A stretch of DNA of 64,000 bases, from contig OX030962.1 of the NCBI GenBank assembly GCA_943735955.1, positions 3,445,239-3,509,238 of the forward strand, in the 5' to 3' direction. Shown here one piece after another: positions 1 through 11,259 of this stretch. Positions within the stretch are counted from its first letter, which is position 1. Every line of letters begins with the position of its first letter. A program made the translations under genes and the position numbers. A model generated the notes under the pieces. That model had not been told where the DNA came from, searched no databases, and saw nothing but the letters and a program-made list of their open reading frames with translations. Origin of the DNA: Piscicola geometra. Taxonomy: Eukaryota > Annelida > Clitellata > Hirudinida > Piscicolidae.

Positions 1-699
1 TATTCAAAAATAAGGTTCAAAATGGGAAAGCAGCATTGGATAAAAAAAGGGTTTTACAAACATGGGTTTTCTTAAACTCATGAGCACTGCAGGTTATGTT
101 ATTGTGGTTGGAAAGAAAAATTAGAGTTGATTGCCATATTGGCAGCGTCTTGAACCATCTGATAAATTCGTAAAATAAACGGTTTGAGTATCTTATTTCA
201 CAATTTTAACGTCAAATAATAAAAAACTATTAATAATTTAAATGTATTTTTAATTTTTTCGTTTCCAGTCTGTTGAAGAATGGCCGCACTGACCAGGTTA
301 AGCTGCAATAACACAGAAGAATTTAGCCACAGCAGCAACAGTTTCCGTCTTAGAAAAAAAACTTAAAGCTTATCATCAACACCAGTGACTTTTTCTGCAT
401 CTGCAGTCACACCCTCAACACCAGTTTCAAGATGTTGATGAAGATTTTGTGAGAATGATGATGATATGGTGATGATGATGATGTAGTAGGAATGATGCTA
501 CTGGGGTGGTGGTGGTAGTGGTGGTGCTGTGGTGATAAGGATGCTGTATTGCTAATGGTAGAGATGCTGCGGCAGCAATAATGATGGTGATTTTGGAAGT
601 GAAGGGTGGTTAAATTGGTTATCAAGGATATTTGTGCTTCAGTTAAAGTTAGATAAATATATTCTATAGGACCTATAGGTGGTTTAATAACTGTTTTCA
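1..699. other. Intergenic, with GAT/GGT low-complexity tract
   Basis: I see no gene in this stretch. Positions about 430-560 are a degenerate GAT/GGT repeat. Its reverse strand stays open and reads as a His/Ser-rich peptide, which is best explained by the repeat and not by a gene. Confidence 0.6.
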
Positions 700-768
700 T
701 CGGAAAGCGTTTTTGAATTAGAGAAAAAAGCGCTATAAAAATATTTTCGATTTATTGATTGATTGACC
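700..768 (+). mobile_element. 3' end of an L2/CR1-like LINE
   Basis: The segment with the gaattagagaaaaaagcgct motif followed by a short (ATTG)n tail is nearly the same as the 3' terminus at 62600-62660. There the motif follows readable reverse-transcriptase C-terminal codons. It is therefore a severely 5'-truncated copy of that LINE. Tandem tetranucleotide tails are typical of CR1/L2-type elements; the clade is inferred. Confidence 0.6.
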
Positions 769-2555
769 ATCTTCTTGATAAACATAGATCTATATTTCAC
801 GTGTTGTAGAATTTGTTCAGTTTATTTTTGTTAATGAACTTCCTATGAAGGGTTCCTATAAAACTGAAGAGCATGTAGAGAAATGCTTATTCATAGAATA
901 ATTTTAACTTACATTATGAAAAAATTCAAAGTTATCAGAATCTTATTTTAAACATTTAAAAATGCATCTTATCAATCTCCATAAGTTTGAAATAAACTGA
1001 TACAAATAACGACTGATCTGGTTATAAAAAGAGTTTTATAGTTATTACTAAATCAGATGTTATATTTTTCACTCTTTTGGAGGATGCAACAAAGGACAAA
1101 ACATAGCAATGTTGAAATTTTTGAATCCCTGATGTTCATTGGAAACTTAAGATACATAGGTTAAATATAATATTAAATTGTTTCAATAAAAAAAGTATAA
1201 AACATCGATTTTATAAATGAAATATCATTAGGAATGATTATAGAATGTACTAATAAAGTTTGGAATACTTTTGCCCTCTTCCCCCCATTTGAATAGTCTT
1301 AGCTACAGGCCAAGAAATGAATGGGTTGCGTGGACTAGCCTTTGAGTTCATGCAGAAACGAGAAAAAAATGTGATTTTACGTGGTCAATTAGAGACTAAC
1401 TCTCAAGTGCATCGAGAAGCAGCGAATAAATAGCGAAAAGCCCATGAAAATTATTAAATTTGCAAAATTTGTAAGAACATGTTTTTGAAATTGCCAGACG
1501 TAAATAATATCTGAAGTTTTGGTATTACAGTTTAACAAAATCAATTATGAATATAATTTTTAATTTAATTTTTATTTTATATAAAGTAAAATTTGTTTTT
1601 TAGTAATATTTTTGTGTGCCATTAGCTCGGAAGGTAGTGGTTATGATCTAATAAGAGGTTTAAAATCAACTTAATGTCCAAGTCGGAAGTAGTGGCAGCC
1701 CTTTAATTGCGCTAGTGAAGTTAAGTGTGGTGAAAGGTGATAAACGAAAATTGTATGAAGTGAAGAGCAGAAGAAAGTGAGGAATGAAATAGGTTGTTGA
1801 AAAATGGAAAATTTAAGTTATTATATGCTTTGTTGAATGTTTAAAGTCGAGAAAACAATTTTCGTGTTTTAGTGAAAGTACAATAAAATAGAATGTTTAA
1901 AATAAAATAATACTACTGATAAAAATGGAAATAAAAATACAATGAATGAGAATGTAAACGAAAAAAAGATGAAAACAAATCCTATAATGGATTTAAAAAT
2001 AAAAAGTATGGATAGATGGAAAAAGTAACTGATGTGAAATGATTGGCAAATACGCCTTTCTTTGTCTTTTCCCACACCATTCTCTGTTTTTCCACACCAT
2101 TCTTTGTTTTTTTCTCACACCATTGTGAACTCGTGTCTGTTTCAACTAAAATCTTAAACATTTTATTTTCTGTTTCATGTAATTAAACTTTCTGTATGTC
2201 CCAATACATTTTGTAACTTTTAAATTTGTCTTTTCCAATTAGAGTTTCTATTTTCTAGTTCCATCCACTCTTCATTCTTCCAATAGTTTTTTTTAACTTT
2301 TCGAGTAACTCAATTCCATGCAAGCCAATTTCTGGAATCTTCTCCAAAAATAAAATTCGTTCAGGAATTTAAAATAATTTTTTTAATGAAAAGCAAATTT
2401 GATAAATTAAAAACATCGATGCTGAATCGGTTAATTAATTTTTACAGATTTTGAAATTCAATGCAAGTTTTAAAATTCTTTATAAGTTTCTCTGTTCGTC
2501 CTTACTCGTCCAGGGCATTGATGTTGGTATAAAAACTTATTAACATACGGGAGGG
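769..2555. other. Gene-free AT-rich stretch
   Basis: No coding region, repeat with defined ends or RNA gene could be supported here. Open frames are short, AT-rich and without recognisable motifs. Confidence 0.5.
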
Positions 2556-2724
2556 TGAACGGGAAGCCGATTGTATAACGACTCTCGGCTTGACTAATCG
2601 TTAGTGGTTCTGGGTTTGAGTGCAACCAATACCTTAGTAACCCATAGACGCAAATTGAAAAATGTGCAGTCCAAGTGGCTCAAAAGCCCGTTTGGATTAT
2701 ACGCCGCTATTGTAATGTTCATCA
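2556..2724 (+). mobile_element. tRNA-derived SINE, family B (older copy)
   Basis: It shares a long colinear block with 45321-45512: CGACTCTCGGCTTGACTAAT, a B-box-like GGGTTTGAGTGCAACC, then the CCTTAGT..CCCA, GCGCAAAT and CGCCGCTAT segments. The paired tRNA-like head and shared non-tRNA body mark a Pol III-transcribed SINE. This copy lacks the clear ATT tail of the other and is more diverged. Confidence 0.7.
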
Positions 2725-3699
2725 AAGGTTGATTGGAGAGAAATTTGAATTTTAGCTACTTAGTAAATTTTACTCGCAAGCGGTTTAACAACAATGATTT
2801 CAAAAGTTCAGAAGCATTGAAAACATAGGCTCATACAAACACACTGATAAAAATATACAAAAACGCATAACCATACATATTTAAAGCAAAATAATAATAA
2901 ATAGACATTATCATAAAATAAGAATACATATAAAAATACATTTGAATATGGAATTGAAAACACACACAAAAACTTAAACACACAAGCATGTTGGAACCTC
3001 GTAAAGCACCTTAGAAATTTTCTCTGCTCTTTTAAATTTCTTACGCCTAATTTGATTTTCAAAACGCTCAAAAACGGAAACTTTAGTGGCATTATTTGCG
3101 GTATTACTAATTGAGTTTAGGAGCGTAATAGTTTACAGAAAGTAGCAGCGAAAGCCAAGAGAAATAACACTAAAAAGTAATTTAGGTTTTCGATTCCCTC
3201 TACATCACTTAGCGACCCCTTTTACAATTTTAGCGCTCTCCACCGTCTCAATGCCTCCCCCACAGATGGAGTTGAGCGAACAATGCCAAATTGTTTCTTG
3301 GAATCTCGAACGGCGTTTGATTGATTCTCTCTCTATCAACTCATGCTTTCACATCAACAAAAGCTGACGATTAGAGGTAAGAGTATGCCCATATACACCT
3401 AGCCGTAACAACATAGTCAGTAGAATAGAATACGTTTTTGTCTTTTTATTTCCCGTGACACAAACCCAAACGAGTCTATGGACAATTTCATAAAAATAAT
3501 AACAATAAATAAATAAATATATAAATTTAAAATATAAACAATATAAGTAAATAGGAGTAAAAAAAATTAAATATATATACATTCATATATATTATGACTT
3601 TTTTGTGACTTCATGTTATTGGGTTATATATCGATGATTTTTTTAAAGTAATATTTTAGGTAAGTAATTATTTCGAGGAAAATAATTTTTGTTCTAGTT
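2725..3699. other. Gene-free AT-rich stretch
   Basis: Nothing supportable was seen. The open frames on the minus strand around 2808-3092 and 3349-3582 are Phe/Tyr/Cys-rich, as expected of AT-rich noncoding sequence. Confidence 0.5.
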
Positions 3700-3865
3700 T
3701 TGGCTGTTTCTGATTAGAATGTTGATTTCCGTTCCTTTTTTTTCTCGATAATCTATTCCTGATTTCCCACTTTTCTTGTTCTCAATTTTGCTTTTCATTC
3801 CTGTTGCCATAAGAGTCCCACGGGTACCCAGTTGGATTAGGCACCCGGACCGATCTCTGAGTTTA
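3700..3865 (+). mobile_element. Terminal fragment of a 'GTCCCG' hAT-like element
   Basis: The end gagtcccacgggtaccc..cacccggaccgatctct corresponds to the right end of the intact element at 42567-44153 (gggtacccggtccgacctcta). Only the right terminus and decayed TTCCCG subterminal repeats are visible. Confidence 0.5.
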
Positions 3866-4244
3866 ATGGCTGTGGATTATGTTAGATATTTTTTTATGAG
3901 AGAGTTTAGTGGAATCTGCAGTTTAATTATTTTAGTTAAAATTTTTGCTTTGTGATATTAAAAAGATGAATCAATTCTTAAGCGTGTAGAACAAATCAAA
4001 ACTAGTAAATTTAATAGTTTCATTTTAATTGATGCAGTAATGAAAAAATTGATTTTATATAATTATTCTTTTGGTTTCTTTCCGATGTTAAGCTTTTGAT
4101 TTTTTATTACAGCTATTCAAACTATGCTTATGAAACAAGTAAACTACCTATTGTAGTTAATTTTACTTGAAAAAAAATCATTAAATTTTTTTAAAAAACC
4201 TTAATACAACTTGTTACTACAGTTTTTGAATGTCTTTTTTTATC

Positions 4245-4995
4245 CCAGACAATGTTAAAAAATATATATTATTATTTCTTCATATATTTATTTAGACTAT
4301 CAAATTATACGAATGATTTTAGTTTGCAGTTGTGGAAAATAAGAATGTTGTCAAAAAACATATTTCTAACATTATTGAGGAATAATGAACGAGAAAAAAT
4401 ATCAGAAAAAGATGAATTGTACAAATATTCACATTTACGTCTCACTAAAATTAAAGATTATTTAAAAAAAATTATTGGAGTGAAACGAAAATTTAAACAA
4501 TACTACAAGAAGTAGCCAAAATATTGTTTAGGATACCTGTGAGTTCTATTCCATGTGAACGGAATTTTTCAACATGTTTAACTTCAGACCCAAGATCATC
4601 TAATTTGAAAGCTAAAACTCTTGACGGTTTAACCCGTGTGAAAATCAATAAAGACTTGATTGAAATACTTAAAACAATGACTAATTTCAATACTTCAATT
4701 TCAATAAATATTTGAAATTTAAATCGTATTTTTTAAAGAAATATTTTTTGGCTTTAAAATAAGAAATTTTAAGAAATTTTAGGACTAGCATGTTTGGGAC
4801 CGGTTTACACGGCAGCGAAAATGAATAGAAAAACAAACAAAAAATTTCGAGAATGGGTTGGGACCGGGTCGAGAAGTTTCGGGAGCTGGTCGGGACCGGA
4901 AATCAAGTTTCAGGAACGAAACGAGACAAGAAAAAAAATTTGGGAACGTGACGGGACCGGGAATAAAAAATCGTCCATGTCTGACCTCTTATTCA
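4245..4995 (+). pseudogene. hAT transposase C-terminal remnant with element end
   Basis: Residues read from 4524 onward give IPCERNFSTC, LTSDPRSSNLKAKTL, DGLTRVKINKDLIE, the hAT C-terminal dimerisation region. They match the minus-strand remnant at 43156-42968 within the intact 42567-44153 element. Downstream, 4850-4990 carries GGGACCGG/GGGACGGG subterminal repeats and ends with catgtctgacctct, the reverse complement of that element's left terminus. Upstream frames (4252-4515) are probably more transposase but too decayed to assign. It is a 5'-truncated copy with at least one frame break between 4515 and 4524. Confidence 0.6.
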
Positions 4996-5439
4996 GACCA
5001 GTAAACAGAAAAAAGAGCTCTGTTCTGCCAACATTTGTGCTTTTTTAAGAATTTGATGTGTTTTTCCTCTTACTTTTATTATTAATCAATTAAAACCATG
5101 AGAGTTTGTTTTTATGTCTATGATATAATTTCTCAAGTTTGCTGTACCGCAAAAATCCATGTAAAAAGTATATTTTAGAGAAAAAAGTGTATCTTATCAC
5201 ATGCGTTTTTTGGTACAATTCAAAAAATGCATTCTCATCTTAATATCCTATTGTATTGAACTAATTATAGGGATATCAAATTTGAAAATTCTAAATCAAC
5301 ATTAAATAGAGTTATTATACTACATGGCAAATAAATGTCATATAATAAAAAAACTAATTTAAATTTTTAGTTTTAAAAGAATAGCTTAAGATATCATTTA
5401 AAATTCAAGTCCTAAGTCTAAACATTTTTATTTGTTTTT
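4996..5439. other. Gene-free stretch
   Basis: I see no gene or bounded repeat here, only AT-rich sequence between a hAT fragment and a LINE fragment. Confidence 0.45.
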
Positions 5440-5990
5440 CTTCAAGTTTACGAATGTATTCTAAAGGCAACTCTATTTTGAAATTACATTTAGCCCGAAA
5501 ATCAAACCATTCTAATAGAATTTCTGTTTTTTTGTAGTTGTTCAAACTGAGAATTTTTTTTGAAGCTGACATTTTTTGTTAAACTTCTCTCTGCATCCTA
5601 TTTATATCTAAGCGGATGAGCTTTCCAGTTTGAGTCCAAACGATTCTTGAAAGCTAATTCCAGGTATTGACTATTTGCATTGAGAATGTGTTCAGCTTGA
5701 GATTCGTTTTTGTTAGCATTTTTACATTTTTCCAGCGTTTTCTGGTAGTCATTTGTGGGACGAGTTCTACAATCTGTACAACATCTTCAACCTATTTTCG
5801 TTCTAGGAGTTAGAAAGTTTCAATTTCATCACTTCTAGTCTATATTCATAGAATAGATTTTTCAGTTGTTGCTCTGCTTTGTTTTTTTCCATTTTAAAGA
5901 ACAGTTTCCAAATCGACGATTCATATTCCAGATGAGAATGCACCATGGGTTCTTGCAACATAAATAGATATGTGAATGTCCTAATCATGA
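5440..5990 (-). pseudogene. CR1/Jockey-like LINE reverse-transcriptase C-terminus, decayed
   Basis: The minus strand reads MVHSHLEYESSIWKLFFKM and then LKNLFYEYRLEVMKLKLSN. These fit the conserved RT 'thumb' of CR1/Jockey LINEs (consensus style: RPHLEYAS.W.P..KK.....EK.Q, then L..LSYEERL..L.L.SLE.RR). Further down, shifted in frame, MQIVNTWN.LSRIV fits the RVIN.WN.LP..VV block near the ORF end. There are several stops and at least two frame changes, so no product is expected. The family assignment rests on motif memory, not on a search. Confidence 0.6.
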
Positions 5991-6324
5991 TGCCTATTGT
6001 GCCGTTCTTTTTGTTGGCTCTGGTGTTTTTTTTCTTTTTAATATTCTTGTTGAAAATTACTTCTGAGTTTTTTTTACCTGTTGCGGCTCAGCGGTGTTTT
6101 GTATTTAGTCGTCATAGTATATACTGATTTTGTCATGTTCTTGCATTTTTCAGATGAAAATATTAGAAAATTCTTGTATAAATTCAACGTTTTCTGAAAT
6201 GTGCCCTAGTCTTCATGGGTCTTGAGTATTCTATAAATCTACAAATGAACCATGTATGGATGATTTTATTATTATCTTCAGCTTTGCGTTTTGTCGACCA
6301 ATGTTAAGAACTTTTCTATTTGTA

Positions 6325-6630
6325 AACTAACATGTATATGTTACAGTTAAAACGCGTAACCATGCCTTTCGCGTAATGCCTAAAAAATCAGTCAAATCGT
6401 GTAACTCATGATTCACGCAGATTGAATGAAAAGAGGTTAATAAAATGCCTAAAGATGAAAAAAAATTTCAAGTTATTTTAAAACTTGACTGAAATTAATA
6501 TATTCAATATTTAGCCATTTATTAAGCTTTTTTCATTCAATACAAGTGAATTATGCGTTACATTGACTGATTTTAGGAATTAGGCGAAATGCATGGTTAC
6601 ACGTTTTGACTGTAACATATACATGTCAGT
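6325..6630. mobile_element. Fold-back element with about 85-bp inverted arms
   Basis: The left arm (about 6327-6412) begins acatgtatatgttacag and runs through aaaacgcgtaaccatgcctt and taactcatgattcac. The right arm (about 6545-6627) is its reverse complement with a few substitutions and ends ctgtaacatatacatgt. A 130-bp AT-rich centre separates the arms. There is no ORF, so it is probably a non-autonomous MITE or Foldback element. A diverged half-copy lies at about 6970-7060 (ggcattcc, ttacgtgtaac). Confidence 0.75.
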
Positions 6631-6639
6631 GTTAAAGGC

Positions 6640-8195
6640 AGTTTGTAGATTTAGGAAGTCTTCGGGATGCCCAATTCGATCATATAATCTTTAGAATAAA
6701 TTCTCACTAAAAAATTTTTTTTTATTAGTTTATTACAAAAAGCTAAAAATGAATGTCATTTCATTTAATAAATCTAAGAAAAATAAATTGAAGTAAAATC
6801 TTATTATATTTTATTTACAGTTTCATTGTTTATTGCAGATAAATAGCATTTTATTTCTAAAATCTGGAAAAAAATTTAAGTACGTTTAATATTTAGTTTA
6901 CATTTTTTTAATTTAGTACAAAAGTAGAAGATGAATAGCAATTTATTTAATAAATCGTAAAAAATTCACAGAATCACTGATTGAATTAGGCATTCCATGG
7001 ATTGGCTAACATTTTTAGGCATTCCGTGGAATGTCTTATTCCATACATTACGTGTAACAATTTAAATTTATTTGTTTTATGCATCGATTTTTACTTTGTT
7101 TAATATTTATATTGTGAAAAAAATTGTACGAAAGCTTTCAATTTAAAAACTCAGCCACTCTTCTTAAAGTCTTGCCTATTTCAACTAAAACTTCTGGCTA
7201 CGGGTTTATCCATAGTTCACCAAAAGCGCACCATGAGCCTGGCGCTTTTTCATCAAAATACCTACTATAAGTCACCACACACCCACTCTTAACTCACTCA
7301 AACACAGAGTAAGAATGCAAGCGCCTCTGGTTAGGAGCCTTTTTTTATGTTTCTTTGTTAGTTACGATCAGGGCGCGTGCTTGCTTTCGTTAGCCTTCTC
7401 TTCTGGCCCTAAATCTTTCCTTAAATCGGACTTTTATGATAAGTAATTATTCGCCAGCACGAGCTGTGAGATCCTTCGCGGGTTTGTCGCACGATTAATT
7501 AGCTCCGAGCAACATCACACAAGACTCGGGTGGTGCGTGTGATTAGGTGTGTGTGCATTCATCAACCCACACCATCTCTGACTGTGGGTTTCATCGTTCT
7601 AATGAGATGAACAAGTGAGAAGTTGATTAATTTGATTGATGATCTTGTAAATTGTGAACCAGTAAAGAGTATATTTTTAAGTGTTTTTTTTTAAAGATTA
7701 AGAATAAAGCTTCAAAGTAACTAGATATTTTATTGTAGTCTTTAGAAAAAGTCTGAGAATACAAAAATAATTTGTTTAAATTAAGTAATTCTTTTATAAC
7801 AAAACTATATTTCATACTATATCTCATTTAAACTTAATGATAATTTAAATTTCATATTTCAAACTATATCTCATTTAAACTTAATGATAATTTAGATAAA
7901 AATTAAATTAACATTAAAAACAATAAAAATCGGATTAAAGGAAACATAATAGGCATAGAAAAAAAGCATAAAAGGATAATAAAATTGAATTTAGTTTCGA
8001 GTCCTCGTTCATCACAATCAGCATAATTCTTTCAAAGCCTCTTTTCTTCATCTCACCCTCCTCCCTACCTCATTATTCTACCACTAGTCCACCACTATTC
8101 TAGTTTTAGTTTTTATTTATATTTATTTTTTTTTGGTAAAAAATTTTCCTACCATTATTTCATAATTTCTATTTTTTTTCAACATTTTCTGCGTT
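6640..8195. other. Gene-free stretch with a 40-bp direct duplication
   Basis: Positions 7812-7850 and 7859-7896 are two adjacent copies of an actatatctcatttaaactt unit. Positions 7290-7600 are noticeably less AT-rich than the surroundings but hold no ORF or motif I recognise. Confidence 0.5.
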
Positions 8196-8199
8196 TTCC

Positions 8200-8368
8200 A
8201 AGCTGGTTTGTGTGTACACCCCAGTATAAAATTTTTAGAGTTTAATTTATCTTCTTCCCAAAAAGTGCAGGACTCTTCGGATCATTGACGCACATGTGCC
8301 AAGATAGAAATCGAACCCACGCTAGTGAGTTAAGTACCAACAGTTTTAAGACTAGGTGCCCAATTTCA
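8200..8368 (-). mobile_element. tRNA-derived SINE, family C (degraded copy)
   Basis: On the minus strand a tRNA-like head has a good B box (GTGGGTTCGATTTC). It is followed by a body (GAAGAGTCCTGCACTTTTTG) that resembles the body of the element at 9700-9985 (GAGGAGGTCTGCTTTTTATG). The A box is weak. The shared body makes a SINE family more likely than a lone tRNA pseudogene. Confidence 0.5.
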
Positions 8369-8369
8369 T

Positions 8370-9535
8370 ATTTTTTAATATTATACCTTTTGTATAAAAT
8401 TGCATTAGCAACAACTCAATTTTTTCATTTTTGAACAAATGGAATTTTAGATGGCACGATGACCCAATAAGTTCATAAGAAATCATTATAATGAAAATAT
8501 GAAAGTAATTAACTCCACAAATACGCGTTTGTTTTATAAATATTAAAACTGTATTTATATATATTTCATCATCATCTTGGTCCTTTTCTCTTTAAAATGA
8601 TAAATGATAACTCTCTGAGTTTTGTGCTCACATTTTAAAACTAAGCATCAAGTTTAGAGCTTTTAAAACTATTAAACCTGTTTACTCTAATTTCAATTAG
8701 ACTAGAAAAATCTGCTTTTCGTATATTACGGACTTTTAGGGTAAAAAGGTAATAAACTTAATTCAACAAAAACAAATGTAGCAAAAATAACTGTTTTATA
8801 TATAATTTGTTGTTGTTTCGCTTGACTTTCATATAAATCTCGTTTTGAAGGTGAGACAGAGATTGCAATTTCATTTTTGTAAAAGACATGATGGTAATCA
8901 AATTTTTCAATTTAAACAAAATGTCAACTAAGACGGTTCAAGGGTGTAGGCGTAAGTGTGGTAAGGTTAAAAGTTTTGGAACAAAGATTAGTGTGCCCTG
9001 AGCATTTAAAAGTATTAAACAAATGAATCAGGAGTCAACTATATGTGATTTTATGCAAAAAATAATCTTGAAAATAAAAACATTTCAGAAAAATAAATAC
9101 ATTTAAACATACAAATAGAATCATCGTCTTCCTATTTATTGATATACACTGTATATCATATTATGAGTATCATTCATATACACTATGTTACAGGTAATGT
9201 ATAGAATAGATTGCCTGCTTGAATCAATCCATTCTTGGATTGCCTGAAAATATAAACAGTTTTTCTACAGCTTTTGTGAAAACATGAGTCATTTATTTCT
9301 ACAGATTGCCTGAAATATTTAAATCTAATTTTCAGTCATTTCTAAGAATTTTTAACAATATTTGACTTTAAAAAAAATAACATTCAACATTTTGCAATAT
9401 ACAATGACACTGTAAACAAAATATAACAATTTTATTCTTTTTTAAACACGCTTATATGCTGCAATGCATAATAATTAAAAATAGCATATAACTTCTCATT
9501 CATAATATCTAATTTTTAAATAGGTTTTGAATACA
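8370..9535. other. Gene-free AT-rich stretch
   Basis: No coding region, RNA gene or bounded element could be supported. Confidence 0.5.
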
Positions 9536-9539
9536 AAGC

Positions 9540-9695
9540 GGCGAGGCAAGACGCTAAATCTGGGGCCTGGCCACCCCAATTTTTGGTAATGAAGGGTCCA
9601 CCTCAATGGTCCTGACCCCAGGATCACCGACTATACTGTGTAGGACTTTTCAAGATTTGCAGCAGTCGTCGCCCCTGCTAATTACAAACTTTTCA
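9540..9695. mobile_element. Fragment of a 'GATCCTGGGG' hAT end family
   Basis: The sequence ctggggcctggcc..gggtccacctcaatggtcctgaccccaggatcaccg and the terminal tcgtcgcccctg match the GC-rich ends seen at 17540-17844, 19937-21013 and 25280-25765. No target duplication could be found, so this is a decayed fragment. Confidence 0.45.
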
Positions 9696-9699
9696 TTTT

Positions 9700-9985
9700 A
9701 TTCTAGTTTTCATGGTTAGCACTTACAAGAGAGATACCAATAGGGGCAGTCATGATATCAAAGCTTTGAAGAATGCTATCAATGAAGTAGTTGAGGAAAA
9801 ATAGCATGAATGAAAGCAGAACTGGTACTTCATCGACTTTTCGGGCAGATATTTGTTTCTTCTTGTTTTTCCCATAAAAAGCAGACCTCCTCTGGAGCAT
9901 AGATGCACTTCGGCGTCGGAAGGAATCAAAACCACGCTATGTGTCGAATGCCAAACGTTTTACCGCTAAGCTAATCCACCGCGTG
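9700..9985 (-). mobile_element. tRNA-derived SINE, family C
   Basis: Read on the minus strand from 9983, the element has an A box (GATTAGCTTAGCGG) and a B-box-like GTGGTTTTGATTCC about 30 bases later, then a non-tRNA body. The head looks like a degenerate tRNA. The body is shared in part with 8200-8368. Short open frames crossing this region are incidental. Confidence 0.6.
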
Positions 9986-10577
9986 TACATTAGGTGGTCC
10001 TCTCGAAACAGCTTTGATTTAACTCACAGTAAAATATTACAAATGCTGTATGGATTCACAAAAACTGAATTTTAGGAACTAGCATTTCAAATTGCGGAAA
10101 AAATAAGCGTTGCACATTTCTTTATAAAAACTTTTTTTTAATGAAAACTGGTTGAACGCATTTTCGAAAAGGCACCATCAAATATCTACTCTACTGCATA
10201 GTGATGCCAATTTTAAACACCATAGAACCTTTAATTTGTAAAAATGTTTATTAATTATGTTTATGTTCCTCATCCAAGCACTTCCAGAAATAGAACTTAT
10301 ATCAACAAGTTTGGCATTTTTTCACGAGTTTTTCTTCAACATCTGAGTAGTACATGAATTTTTTTTTAGATAAGCGTATCATTCGTCTTGATAAATAAAT
10401 TAATTTCATAGTGTTAGGACAAACGGTTCGTTTATTATTGAAATGGCAAATGGCATCACCATGCAGCTCGTGGCTGTTTATTTCTAATATATAATTTAGG
10501 AAAGTAACTTAATCATTTTGAATTTTTGGATTTTGCAGATTTTAAACATGAATGTTCAATAAATTAATAATAAAAAA

Positions 10578-11198
10578 ATTGAAGACTGAAACAATTGCAA
10601 GAATAATTTCTATTGAAAGCGATGACAATGAGAGGAATTAAGACTACAAGCCTCCTATAATCAATGATGAAAGTTCTGAAGAAAGCAGTGACGTTGAAGA
10701 CATACCTTTCACACAAATGAAATTGAAAACAAAACGAAAACTTCTGTGGAAAACTACAAAATATCTAACAGACAGAACAATACAATTTTCAGGAGATGAG
10801 AGTCTAGATTCTCACATTCTGGACTTGAAAACTTTTACTCAATTTTTTAAAATCGGAAACTTGTTTCAAATAGCTTAAATAATTACTATAAATTTATTTT
10901 TTGCTTTCTTTCTATTGTAGGTTTAGGCAAAGCTAGTAAAAGCATAAACAAAAAGAGAACTGCAGGTCGGCCAAGCTTGGAGAGTCCAATTCAAGTCACG
11001 AAGCAGGGACAACATGGAAAGTCTTTGCTTATTGCCGATGTTCGCACAGATGAAACTAGCTATTGGCCAACTTGGGCTACTGAAAAACTTCGCTGTCGTT
11101 TACCTGGTTGTAATGGTCAATCCCGCGTTCGATGTGAAAAATGCCAAATATGTTTTACGAAGGAGAAAAACTGTTTCAAACGTTTTGACACTGAATAA
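10578..11198 (+). pseudogene. piggyBac-like transposase, internally deleted
   Basis: The N-terminal part (10578-10878, one in-frame stop) reads an acidic NDESSEESSDVEDIPF stretch and then LKTFTQFFKIGNLFQIA, as at the start of piggyBac transposases (acidic head, then the '..F..FFT..L' block). The C-terminal part (10921-11198) reads GRPSLESPI, DVRTDETSYWPTW and a Cys-rich tail CRLPGC, CEKCQICF, NCFKRF. This is the C-terminal zinc-binding domain that recognises the element's ends. The DDD/D catalytic core is absent. The junction is a pyrimidine-rich tract ending attgtag, which looks like a splice acceptor. The TTAA-flanked ends could not be placed. Confidence 0.75.
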
Positions 11199-11259
11199 CA
11201 AAAATTTTCAAATAATATTGTTTACAACTTTTAAAAATTGAATTTTGTACAAGTTAAAC

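Noticed and set aside
407..700. His/Ser-rich minus-strand frame
   Set aside because: It is the translation of a GAT/GGT low-complexity tract.
1618..1680. tRNA-Ile-like segment (ttagctcggaaggtag)
   Set aside because: Only the A-box region is convincing; the B box and acceptor stem are poor and no second copy was noticed.
7290..7640. Possible gene in a less AT-rich interval
   Set aside because: No frame is open beyond a few dozen codons and no motif is visible.
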